Assembly: GCF_014649815.1 (NCBI RefSeq) | Contig: NZ_BMTT01000005.1 | Coordinates: 248,001-312,000, forward strand | Direction: 5' to 3' | Source: Streptomyces mutabilis | Lineage (GTDB): Bacteria > Actinomycetota > Actinomycetes > Streptomycetales > Streptomycetaceae | Length of the DNA stretch: 64,000 nt | Shown here: one piece after another, positions 15,865 through 24,145 of the stretch | Position numbering within the stretch: position 1 is the stretch's first letter | Layout: each line of letters starts with the position of its first letter | The notes under the pieces: model-generated | What the model saw: only the letters and a program-made list of their open reading frames with translations | The model's database searches: none | What the model was told of the DNA's origin: nothing | Made by a program: the position numbers and the translations under genes

Positions 15865-16074
15865 GACCCGGCGGGGAATCGCAGGAAGGGGCATGCGTGG
15901 GAACCTCTCAACGTCGTGCTCGTCGCCTACTGGACCACATGCCGCTACGGCACGTGCAAACCCCGCTGCCGTAGGCGCGCCCCGCGCTCCCCGCACCATC
16001 AAGGATCGTACGGATCGCGCACGGGCGGCGAAGACGTCCCGAAAAGCAGGCATCAGCCAGAATCGGACATCAAC
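15865..16074. other. No gene seen
   Basis: This stretch sits between the truncated amidohydrolase and a decayed minus-strand gene. Base composition is lower in GC than the flanks and no frame gives protein-like sequence. Confidence 0.4.
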
Positions 16075-16610
16075 TCACGGGCCTGCGAAGTACCCAAGGA
16101 CGGTCACTTGGTCGAAGCATCGCGCCTGCACGTCCTTCCTCGCGATCGTCCAGAAGACGTCACCGCCGACACGGAGCCTACCGAGGTCCAAGACGCCGCC
16201 ATACCAATGAGCAAGCAGTGCCCAGTCGTCGGGACGAGGCCGTACCCATGGGCTGGCCCGCCTGCCCTCCGGCTTCCCTGCCCTCTACGCCGCCATGGCG
16301 GCGGACGCGGTGATGGGGTCGTCCTCGCCGTAGGAGTCACTGGAGTATCCGTCGAGCTGCAGGTGAGTCTCGTCGCGATGGTGCCTGTCCTCGTGCAGCA
16401 CGTCTGACCGGGCCCGGTTCCGGTATGCCTCCGCCCGTTCTCTGACCAACAGGTCGTACAGTTCCTCGGCTGTCCCCTGAGAACGCCTCGACGCGGATCC
16501 GGTTGACTCGGAAGACCTGGTCGGTTCCGACGTAGACCGTCGGGCCCATCTTGTGCCGCGCGTCCCGGACGCTCGACGAACCAGCGAAGGCCGGCTGACC
16601 TGCGGATCGC
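16075..16610 (-). pseudogene. Decayed hypothetical gene with a frameshift and an in-frame stop
   Basis: Minus-strand frames give convincing but interrupted protein sequence. HKMGPTVYVGTDQVFRVNRIRVEAFSGD comes first. After a one-base shift near 16465, EELYDLLVRERAEAYRNRARSDVLHEDRHHRDETHLQLDGY continues to a TAG at 16285. The same frame then reads on with PDDWALLAHWYGGVLDLGRLRVGGDVFWTIARKDVQARCFDQVTVLGYFAGP. Taken together this looks like one former gene of ~170 residues with two disabling changes, or two adjacent fragments. I do not recognise the family. Confidence 0.45.
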
Positions 16611-16726
16611 CGGCACGCCCGTGTCACCAACGCCGGATCGGCCGGATGCCTGTGCGTCGCCCGGCACCGTCCAGCAGGTGTCCCATCCGTTTCACGGTGC
16701 GCGTGCCGAGGGCCTGGTTCAGGTCG

Positions 16727-17188
16727 CTACCCCGGGACGGTCTCCCACTCCTCTGCGATGCGCATGAGCGGCCCGTTCCCGCGCTCGTACCCGGCCCAGC
16801 CCGGTTCCCCGGTCCTGGCGAAGGCGATCCATGCCGCGTGTGTACGGGCGGCGAGTTCGGCCGGCGGTGTCCCGGTACCGAGCAGGGCATCGGCGCCGAG
16901 CAGACCGGGCTGGTCGGTCACATAGAAGACGAAGGGCAGCTCGACGGTGTGCGCCGCACCCAGTTCACCGCCCAGAGCGGGAGAACGCCAGGCGAACTCG
17001 TGGCGGAAGGTGCGGGAGCCCGGGTGTGCGGCATGAGCGTCGGCGAGGTCGCGGCTGCCGGCGACGAACAGAGCCTCGGCGAGGAGGGCGGAGCACAGTT
17101 CACCGGCCGTGGCTCCCGGACGGCTGCGGCGCAAGGATGCGACATACCGCGCGGGGACGGGGCGGAACAGGGCGGCGGTGGCCTCCAC
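16727..17188 (-). pseudogene. C-terminal fragment of a type B carboxylesterase
   Basis: The 153 residues match the last third of carboxylesterases (PnbA-like). They include HEFAWRSPALGGELGAAHTVELPFVFYVTDQPGLLGADALLG, in which the catalytic His region is normally followed by ELPFVF, then PAELAARTHAAWIAFARTGEPGW and a final EEWETVPG. The families are about 500 residues, and the nucleophile GESAG block and N-terminus are absent. Upstream sequence turns into low-complexity Arg/Pro-rich frames next to the MBL gene. It is an inactive remnant, probably part of the aromatic-ester gene set around queD. Confidence 0.65.
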
Positions 17189-17252
17189 GTCGGCCGTCGT
17201 CGACGTGGAGAGCGTGCCGAACGGGGCCGAGGACGGGGTACTGGCGGTCGGG

Positions 17253-18200
17253 TCAAGTAATGGAGAATGGCGCCCAGTTGGTCAACTCGAAGCCGGAACC
17301 CCGGCGGCGCATTTCGAAGGCACCGTGCCCGGGCAGGTGCGCCGGGAGCACGAGGGCGTTGTTGTCCGCGGCGTGCGCGAACATGCGCGCACGGCTGGCA
17401 CGAGCACCCTCCTCGTCCTCCTCGAAGCAGCTGTTGATGTGCGGCTCGTGCACCTGGATCGCGCCGTGCAGGAGGTCGCCGGCGAAGATCGCGCGGTCGC
17501 CCCCGGAATCCAGATGGATGATCGAGGCGCCGGGGGTGTGGCCGGGTGCCAGTTCGAGGCGGAGGTGGGAGTCGATGCGGTACGACTCGTCCCAGGTCTG
17601 CACCAGACCGGCTTCGACGACCGGGTCGATACTGTCCTCGTAGACGTTCTGGTTGCCGCGCCCGAACACCGTGTTGTGGAGGTTCTCGGGCCTCCAGTAC
17701 TCGAAGTCACGCCGCGGCATGAGATAGGTCGCGTTCGGGAACGTGGGGACCCAGTCGCGGCCTTCGAGCCGGGTGTTCCAGCCGACGTGGTCGTCGTGGA
17801 GGTGGGTGTTGGCGACGATGTCGACGTCTTCGGGCCGCACGCCGACAGCGCCGAGATTCGCCAGGTAGTCGGTGTTCAGATAGGACCAGATCGGCTGCAG
17901 CGGGCGGTATTTGCCGTTACCCGCGCCGGTGTCGATCAGGATGATCCTGCCCTCGCTGCGCAGTACCCAGGTCTGGGTGGCGGCACGGGTGAGACCGGTG
18001 TCCGGCTCCCAGTGGTGGGGCGCCAGCAGTTCGGTGTGTCGTTGCCACTCCTCGGGCTTGCTGCCGGGGAAGAAGACATCCGTCGTCATCGGAGTGGTGT
18101 CGGAGTACTCCATGACTCGGTGGATCCGCACATCACCGAGCTCGATGGTGGACACGGACGGCGTCTCGGTCTCGGAGGTCGGGGTGGCAAGGGGGGACAT
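17253..18200 (-). CDS. MBL-fold metallo-hydrolase (lactonase-like)
   Basis: The 315-residue protein carries the metallo-beta-lactamase motif THLHDDHVGWNT (HxHxDH, about residues 117-128), an upstream TGAGNGKY after LIDTG, the bridging Asp/His blocks APGHTPGASIIHL and FAGDLLHGAIQVHEPHIN, and a C-terminal LPAHLPGHG. This is the pattern of the AHL-lactonase/MBL subfamily common in Streptomyces. It binds two zinc ions. The ATG at 18200 follows GAAGGAGAACG. It is divergent from the LAL regulator at 18407; a strong inverted repeat lies between them. A cyclic ester substrate is likely but not identifiable. Confidence 0.82.
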   Translation of the reverse strand: MSPLATPTSETETPSVSTIELGDVRIHRVMEYSDTTPMTTDVFFPGSKPEEWQRHTELLAPHHWEPDTGLTRAATQTWVLRSEGRIILIDTGAGNGKYRPLQPIWSYLNTDYLANLGAVGVRPEDVDIVANTHLHDDHVGWNTRLEGRDWVPTFPNATYLMPRRDFEYWRPENLHNTVFGRGNQNVYEDSIDPVVEAGLVQTWDESYRIDSHLRLELAPGHTPGASIIHLDSGGDRAIFAGDLLHGAIQVHEPHINSCFEEDEEGARASRARMFAHAADNNALVLPAHLPGHGAFEMRRRGSGFELTNWAPFSIT

Positions 18201-18281
18201 CGTTCTCCTTCGAAGGTTCGGACGTCGTCCAGCCTGCGAGCACGCGGTGCCTCGGGGGTATCGGACACATGACTGCACTTT

Positions 18282-18313
18282 CCGGGTGCGGTCGGTCATG
18301 TGACCGCACCCGG
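18282..18313. promoter_or_regulatory. Strong inverted repeat between the MBL hydrolase and LAL regulator genes
   Basis: Arms CCGGGTGCGGTC (18282-18293) and GACCGCACCCGG (18302-18313) are perfect 12-bp complements around an 8-base spacer, GGTCATGT. A second, wider dyad ACATGAC/GTCATGT overlaps it. The position between divergent genes, 82 bp from one start and 94 bp from the other, favours an operator, perhaps for the LAL regulator itself. Confidence 0.6.
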
Positions 18314-18406
18314 GATGTACCGAGGACACCCTGGTAGCGTCGATGCGCGGGATGTGGTGATCGGAGGCGTTGAGGCCTGGAGGATCCCGGCAGGTCTGGA
18401 GAACCG

Positions 18407-21247
18407 GTGGACGACTGCACGGCGACAACCGCCCGAGGCCGCAGCGGCACCGACTCGGTCAGGAGAGCCGAGTTGGACAGGCTGGTCGCAGCGGTGAGCG
18501 CGCCGCGTGAGGCGGAGGCCGTGACGGGGCGGGTGGACGCTCTGCTGACCGTGGTGGGAGGGTCCGGAACGGGCAAGACCACCCTGGTGGACGCGGTCGT
18601 GGCGCGTTTCGTCGCGGACGGCGGCCGGGTACTCAGGGCGGCCGGCAGCCAGTCCGAGACCCACCTGGCGTTCTCGGGGCTGCACCAGCTGCTACGTCCG
18701 GTCCGCGGGCGGATCGACGCCCTGCCCTCCAGGCAGCGCGAGGCGTTGCACGTCGCTTTCGGAGCGGCGGAGCGAAGCGAGGAGCCGGACCCGATGCTCA
18801 TCGGGACAGCGGTCCTCACCATGCTGTCGGACCTCGCCGCCGAGCGCCCGCTGCTGGTGGTCGTGGACGACGCCCAGTGGGCCGACCACGCCTCACTGGA
18901 CGCTCTCTCCTTCGCCGCCCGACGTCTGGCCGACGAACCGGTGACGCTGCTGATTGCCACCGGGGACCCCACGTTGCGCGCGCTTGCCGCCCGGGAACCG
19001 ACCCTCACCCTGGAGCCCCTCGGCCGCGGCGCGGCGGAGCGGCTGCTGGACCTCCAACCACGAGTGCCCGCCGGACTCACCCGGGCCTCCATCCTCGATC
19101 AGGCCGAGGGCAACCCCCTCGCCCTGGTCGAACTGGCCCGGGCCGCCGGCGACCACGACAGCCCGTCCGGCACGGTCTACGGCCCGCTTCCGGTCACCGA
19201 ACGGCTGGGGCGGGTCTACGCCGACCGCCTGGCCGCACTGCCCGCCGAGACGCGCCGTGCGGTGGTGCGTCTGGCCACCGTCGACAACGAGGACCCGCCG
19301 CGCACCGTGCTGTCCTGGCTTCCCGACACCGGTGATCCGGTGTGGGCGCCGGCCGAAGAGGCCGGACTCGTCCGGCGAAGCGGGGGACGACTGCGCTGCG
19401 ACCACCCGCTCTGCCGCCTCGCGATCTACCACACGGCCCCCGCCGAGGAGCGGCGCGCGGCGCACCTGGAGCTGGCCGAACTGTTCGGCGACCAGGATCC
19501 CGACCGGCGCGCCTGGCACCTCGCCGCCGCTGTCTCCGGGCTGAGCGCGGCGGTCTCGGCCCAACTCGAAGGCAGCGCGGACCGGGCACGTCACCGCAGC
19601 GGCTACGCGGCTGCCGCCCACATGCTGGAACGGGCCGCGGACCTGCACCCCGACCGGGGCGAGAGCACCCGACTGCTGGCCGCGGCGACCAGTGCGGCGG
19701 TCCTGACCGGCCGGCTCGACTCCGTCGAACGGCTGGCCGCCCGCACCCGCGCCGGCACCGACGACCCGACGGCCGCGGCCCTCGCCGCCCTCCAGGTCGG
19801 CCGGCTCATGACGCTGACCAGCTCACACAGCGCCGCCTTCGGACTACTGACGCGCACCGCCGCCGTCCTGACCGACACCGAACCAGCGGCGGCGTTGGAG
19901 GCCCTGGCCGCCGCCGCCGTGGTGCGCTTCTACTCCGGTGACGCGGCCCAGTCGCACGAGATCGAACGCCTGCTGCCCCTGGCCTCGGCGCCCGACGGCC
20001 ACCGCCTCGGAGAGCGGGAGACACTACTGGCGGACTGGGCCGGGGTCGTCGCGCGTCCGGACGCCGCCGACGCGCGCTTCGCCCTGCGGCTGCCCGCCCT
20101 GGCCGCGGACGCGCGAGAGGAACCGCGGACGCTGATCCTGCTCGCCACCGCTGCCTGGCTGCTGGACGAGACGGAACTGGCCGCGAGTACGTACGACGCG
20201 GCCTTCGTCTCGTGGACCTCGCAGGGGCCGTTGCCGGACGGCCTCGGCGGGGTAGCCGCCCTCACCTATCTGGATCAGGGCCGGTGGGCCCGTGCCCAGA
20301 CGGCCTGCGCCGAGCTCGCGGCCGTCGCGTCGTCGGCCGGCCTCGATCACGCCTCGGCCTGTGCCGCCGCGACGGAAGCGCTGCTGTGCGCGCTGCGCGG
20401 TGACATGGCCGGGGCCCGCACCCGGGCGCGGTACGCCCTCTCGCTCGTCGACCCGCGGGAGAGCCGTTCCGTCCTCGTCCTCGCCCACCGCGCGCTCGGC
20501 ACCGCCGCCACCGTGGAAGGCGACCACGAGGCCGCCCAGCAGCACTACCGTGTGCTCTTCGACGACCGGGGCAACCCCACGCACTACCACCTATCCTACC
20601 CGGCGCTGCCCGAACTGGCGGCCGCTGCGGCCCGGGTCGGCCGACGCGAGGAGGCCACCCGGATCGTGGACGGAGTCGAACGGTCCCTGGCGGACGCGGG
20701 CGCGCCGGCGCCACGCAGGGCCGCGCTGGTCCGTCTGAGCCGGGCGGCGCTCGCCCCCGCCGAGGAGGCCGAGCACCACTTCACGGCTGCTCTGGAGAAT
20801 CCGGCGCTCGCCCGCCGGCCTTTCGAGCGTGCCCAGGCGCTGCTCGCGTACGGGGAGTGGCTGCGCCGCCGCCGCCGTATCTCCGATGCCCGTGCGCCAC
20901 TGGCCGACGCCGAGACCGTCTTCCGGCGGCTGGCCGCGCAGCCATGGGTGGCGCGAGCCCAGTCCGAACTCAGGGCCTCCGGTGCCCGGATCGGCACCAC
21001 GAAACCGGACGCCTTCGCCGGCCTCACTCCGCAGCAGCAGCAGATCGTACGGCTGGCGGCGCTCGGACTGACCAACCGTGAGGTGGCCGAGAAGCTGTAT
21101 CTGTCCCCACGTACCGTCAGCTCGCACCTCTACCGGGCGTTTCCCAAACTGGGCATCACGGTGCGTTCCCAATTGAGGCATGTGGTCGACGCCATGACCG
21201 ATGACGAAGACGTGGGTCGAGACACCGACGCGGGGGGCGGGGCATGA
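18407..21247 (+). CDS. LAL (large ATP-binding LuxR) family transcriptional regulator
   Basis: The 946-residue protein has an N-terminal AAA-type ATPase module with Walker A GGSGTGKTTLV (about residues 50-60) and Walker B PLLVVVDDAQWAD (~150-162). A long TPR-like helical middle follows (repeated Ala-rich segments such as AARVGREEATRIV). A LuxR helix-turn-helix sits at the C-terminus (GLTPQQQQIVRLAALGLTNREVAEKLYLSPRTVSSHLYRAFPKLGI). LAL proteins often act as pathway-specific activators of secondary metabolism or catabolism. The GTG at 18407 has a GGAG seven bases before it. The most likely target is the divergent MBL hydrolase gene. Confidence 0.88.
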   Translation: MDDCTATTARGRSGTDSVRRAELDRLVAAVSAPREAEAVTGRVDALLTVVGGSGTGKTTLVDAVVARFVADGGRVLRAAGSQSETHLAFSGLHQLLRPVRGRIDALPSRQREALHVAFGAAERSEEPDPMLIGTAVLTMLSDLAAERPLLVVVDDAQWADHASLDALSFAARRLADEPVTLLIATGDPTLRALAAREPTLTLEPLGRGAAERLLDLQPRVPAGLTRASILDQAEGNPLALVELARAAGDHDSPSGTVYGPLPVTERLGRVYADRLAALPAETRRAVVRLATVDNEDPPRTVLSWLPDTGDPVWAPAEEAGLVRRSGGRLRCDHPLCRLAIYHTAPAEERRAAHLELAELFGDQDPDRRAWHLAAAVSGLSAAVSAQLEGSADRARHRSGYAAAAHMLERAADLHPDRGESTRLLAAATSAAVLTGRLDSVERLAARTRAGTDDPTAAALAALQVGRLMTLTSSHSAAFGLLTRTAAVLTDTEPAAALEALAAAAVVRFYSGDAAQSHEIERLLPLASAPDGHRLGERETLLADWAGVVARPDAADARFALRLPALAADAREEPRTLILLATAAWLLDETELAASTYDAAFVSWTSQGPLPDGLGGVAALTYLDQGRWARAQTACAELAAVASSAGLDHASACAAATEALLCALRGDMAGARTRARYALSLVDPRESRSVLVLAHRALGTAATVEGDHEAAQQHYRVLFDDRGNPTHYHLSYPALPELAAAAARVGRREEATRIVDGVERSLADAGAPAPRRAALVRLSRAALAPAEEAEHHFTAALENPALARRPFERAQALLAYGEWLRRRRRISDARAPLADAETVFRRLAAQPWVARAQSELRASGARIGTTKPDAFAGLTPQQQQIVRLAALGLTNREVAEKLYLSPRTVSSHLYRAFPKLGITVRSQLRHVVDAMTDDEDVGRDTDAGGGA

Positions 21248-21688
21248 AGGCCGCGCACCGTGGCCGGCGTCCGGCAGGGATCTCGGGACCGTCCTGCCGG
21301 TTCCACGCCGCGAGCGGAGGAGACCAAGGTGTGGTGGGTATGACGCTTGTCTTACGCGCCCGAGCCTCGAATCACGGGAAGTGAGGGTCGAGGATGGCTG
21401 GACCTGCGTTCTTCTTTGCATCGCACCTTGTGAAGCTGGTGGTTGACGGGTGCGCGCGGGTGAGCTCAACGAGCATCTCGGTCTGCGACGATGGGCGGCG
21501 AGCACCTCCAGGTCGGCCGCGGCTTGGCGTACGGCCGTGTCCTCGTCGGTGGCCGCGCGACCGGCGACCCGGCCGGCGGACGGGGTGCGGCCGAACTGTT
21601 CACTGAGCGAGTGACTGTGATGTGAGCGCGCATGGTCTCCGAAACCGCAAGGATGCCCTCGGGATACGTCACCCTCGGTGGTGCATAG
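21248..21688. other. No intact gene; possible remnant on the minus strand near 21420-21612
   Basis: The minus strand gives a short protein-like string (SEQFGRTPSAGRVAGRATDEDTAVRQAAADLEVLAAHRR) without a start or ribosome site. Otherwise this region after the LAL gene looks non-coding. Confidence 0.35.
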
Positions 21689-21825
21689 TCACACTCCCGT
21701 GGTGGAGCCGGGGCGGATGATCATCAGTACGGTGACGGTGGCCCACAGCAGGTTGAAGACGCCGGTGAGGATGGCCAGTCTGCCCGGTCGCAGGGGGCCT
21801 GCGCCGATGGCGCGGGGGGTGCCTC
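21689..21825 (-). pseudogene. C-terminal fragment of a membrane protein interrupted by an IS110 relic
   Basis: Reading the minus strand to the TGA at 21689, about 44 residues remain: GTPRAIGAGPLRPGRLAILTG, then the hydrophobic VFNLLWATVTVLMIIRPGSTTGV. This is a single terminal transmembrane helix and basic loop without the rest of the protein. It begins where the IS110-like sequence ends, which suggests that the insertion cut this gene. The transporter class cannot be named from so short a piece. Confidence 0.4.
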
Positions 21826-22110
21826 TATGTCGTTCGTCAAGCGGGGCGTGGGGTTCTTGGTTCGTAGAAGGTTCCGTCGCGGAGCATCGCGAAGGCGGGC
21901 TGGGTCACGACCACCAGGACGGTACCGAACTTGGCCTTCAGCTTGTCGAAGACCGCCCGCAGCTTCGGTTCGCTGTTCGGCAGCGGCTTGTCGAAGACCG
22001 TCTTCCCGCCCGGAGGCAGTCCGTGTCCGTGATGGGTCTGCTTGCCGACGTCCAGACCCAGGAAGACGCCCACCCCGTCGATGCTGATCACCGTGCCCCC
22101 ACATGTGTCG
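21812..22110 (-). mobile_element. Internally deleted IS110-family transposase
   Basis: On the minus strand a GTG near 22103 opens ISIDGVGVFLGLDVGKQTHHGHGLPPGGKTVFDKPLPNSEPKLRAVFDKLKAKFGTVLVVV. This is the N-terminus of IS110-type DEDD transposases, and the first catalytic Asp is in GLDVGK. After VVVTQPA the sequence jumps to FAMLRDGTFYEPRTPRPA and stops at 21837, which looks like the extreme C-terminus of the same family. About 300 central residues, including the rest of the DEDD site and the serine domain, are missing. Both ends and the internal join are therefore preserved in a ~280-bp dead element. Confidence 0.65.
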
Positions 22111-22596
22111 ACGTGTGCCGGCCCCGAGGTCGGGAGCCGTTCTCGCGCAGCCACGTCATGCAGACCTGCCGCCCGCGAGCAGCCGGGCATTGCGCCCGGC
22201 CAGGCGGTGGTCAGACCTCTGATCAGCGTCTCTGACGGCACCCCTCGGGCCCGGTGACACCATCCCCCAGGTCATCCGTTCGACAGGGGGCAACAGTCAT
22301 GCCGGGCCCGGAGGCCAGCGGCCCTCTTGCAGGACCGCGAAGAAGATAACGGGGGCTGGAGCGCGGCAGCCGTCGGACTCGTTCGCCGCCGCATGGCGCG
22401 TCACTCGCAGCGGCGAGGACGGCGTGGCAGAGCCTGCCGAAGCCGGTCCGGGGACCCCTTCGCCCACCGTGCTCTCCTTCGCCCCTGGCACCTGTGGCTC
22501 AGTATCGCGACAATGACTGCAGTGAGTGGGGACAACTTGCTCTGACGTCGGCCGGAAGTCCTGCGCTGAGCACACGGGTAGGACAGGGGAGCGGTC
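22111..22596. other. Non-coding stretch upstream of the PP2C phosphatase gene
   Basis: I see no gene. The left part (22111-22240) may be the flank or upstream non-coding end of the IS110 relic, where IS110 elements encode their bridge RNA. The right end contains GGGGAGCGGTC as the ribosome site of the phosphatase gene. Confidence 0.4.
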
Positions 22597-23940
22597 ATGC
22601 TGGACAACACCAGTCGGGTCTGCGCAGACGCCGAGCCGCGTTCGAGCACGGTCTTGTCGGAACTCGAGCGGCTCGCCCTGCTCGCCGAGACCACGGCCCA
22701 GTTGATCTCCAACAACGATGTGGACGAGGCCCTGCGGCGGGTAGTGGCACTCATGGTTCCGCGGCTGGCGGACTGGGCAGTGGTCGACCTGGTCACCGAG
22801 GACGACGAGGTGTCACGGCACCTGGTGGTACATGCCGAGGGCGGAACGCTGATCCGGCGCGAGGATCTGCAGGGCCCGATGCCGCGGGTCTCCGCCGCCT
22901 CACCCATGCCCCTGTCCCGAGCCCTGCGCGGCATCGCCTCCTACCTGGCCGGTCCGGAGACCTACCAGGGACCGCCCGACACGGGAATCGCCGTGGAGCA
23001 GCGCAGGCTCTTCGAGGCGACGGGAATGAAGACCGCCGCCATCGCGCCGATTCGCGGGCCACGCGAAGTCCTGGGAGCCGTGACGCTGGGGCGCTCCGGA
23101 GAGGACGCCCGGGCCTTCACCCCGGACGATCTCGGACTGCTGGAGGACATCGTCCGGCGCATCGGCCTGGCCCTGGAGAACGCGCGCCACTACAAACGGC
23201 AGGCCCAGGTCGCCGAGACCATGCAGCGCTACCTGCTGCCCCAGCTCCCGAGCCTGCCCGGCCTCGCCATGACCGCCCGCTACCTGTCCGCGCCGGACGC
23301 CTCGCACGTCGGAGGGGACTGGTACGACGCGTTCCCGTTGCCGTACGACGGCACCGCGCTGGTCATCGGCGACGTCGTCGGGCACGACCTCGAAGCGGCG
23401 GCCGGGATGGCCCAGCTACGGAACATGCTGCGTGCCTACACCTGGTCCCGGAACCAGCCGCCGCACCGCATCGTCGAGGAACTGGATCAGGCCATGCGGC
23501 ACATCACCGACGTCCGCATGGCCACCATGATCCTCGCCCGGCTCAGCTCGGGCCCCGCCGGTACCTGGCGCCTGCGGTGGACGAGCGCCGGCCACCCGCC
23601 CCCGCTCCTCGTCCACCACAACGGCCTGACGAGCTACCTGGACGGGGCGAACGGCCTGCTCCTCGGCACCGGGACGCGTCGGCCCCGGCCCGACGCCACC
23701 GTCACGCTGCCTCCCGGTGCCACGCTCGTCTTCTACACCGACGGCCTCATCGAAGGTCGCAGGCGCCCCTTGGACACGGGGATGGAGGTACTGCGACGGC
23801 ACGCGGCGGCTCTGGCCCACCGCCCTCTGGAGAACTTCACGGATCAGTTGCTGCAGCGAGCCCGCCCCGCCGACAACGACGACGACGTCGCCCTGCTCGC
23901 CATACGCATCCCCGTCGCGGCCGACGAGCAGGAGGACTGA
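22597..23940 (+). CDS. GAF-domain PP2C/SpoIIE-type serine phosphatase
   Basis: The 447-residue protein has an N-terminal GAF sensor (LSELERLALLAETTAQLISNNDVDEALRRVVALMVPRLADWAVVDLVTEDDEV, about residues 22-180) and a SpoIIE/PP2C domain (from ~205). The metal-binding aspartates appear in VGGDWYDAFPL, VIGDVVGHDLEAA, TSAGHPPPLLV, FYTDGLIEGR and DNDDDVALLAIR. There is no transmembrane segment, so it acts in the cytoplasm. Such proteins dephosphorylate anti-anti-sigma factors in Streptomyces stress signalling. No partner anti-sigma gene is adjacent. The ATG follows GGGGAG five bases upstream. Confidence 0.88.
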   Translation: MLDNTSRVCADAEPRSSTVLSELERLALLAETTAQLISNNDVDEALRRVVALMVPRLADWAVVDLVTEDDEVSRHLVVHAEGGTLIRREDLQGPMPRVSAASPMPLSRALRGIASYLAGPETYQGPPDTGIAVEQRRLFEATGMKTAAIAPIRGPREVLGAVTLGRSGEDARAFTPDDLGLLEDIVRRIGLALENARHYKRQAQVAETMQRYLLPQLPSLPGLAMTARYLSAPDASHVGGDWYDAFPLPYDGTALVIGDVVGHDLEAAAGMAQLRNMLRAYTWSRNQPPHRIVEELDQAMRHITDVRMATMILARLSSGPAGTWRLRWTSAGHPPPLLVHHNGLTSYLDGANGLLLGTGTRRPRPDATVTLPPGATLVFYTDGLIEGRRRPLDTGMEVLRRHAAALAHRPLENFTDQLLQRARPADNDDDVALLAIRIPVAADEQED

Positions 23941-24145
23941 GCCACACGGTCCCCCCTCCATGGGCGACGAGACCTGTCAACCGCCGGCCGCCGAGGCCAC
24001 CGGGGGATCTCTCCGTCACCGCGCACCGACGCCGAGCGCGTATCGGTGGAATGACCGATGTGCCGGGGGTCGGGTCCTGGCCATAGTCCTCAGAGGACTG
24101 TCAGCGGGTGGCCGTGTTGCCCCCCGGTCGTGGAAAGGACCTTCT

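Noticed and set aside
22597-22620. GGGTA just upstream of the PP2C gene considered as a SigB promoter
   Set aside because: No GNNT element lies 14-16 bases before it and it is too close to the ribosome site.
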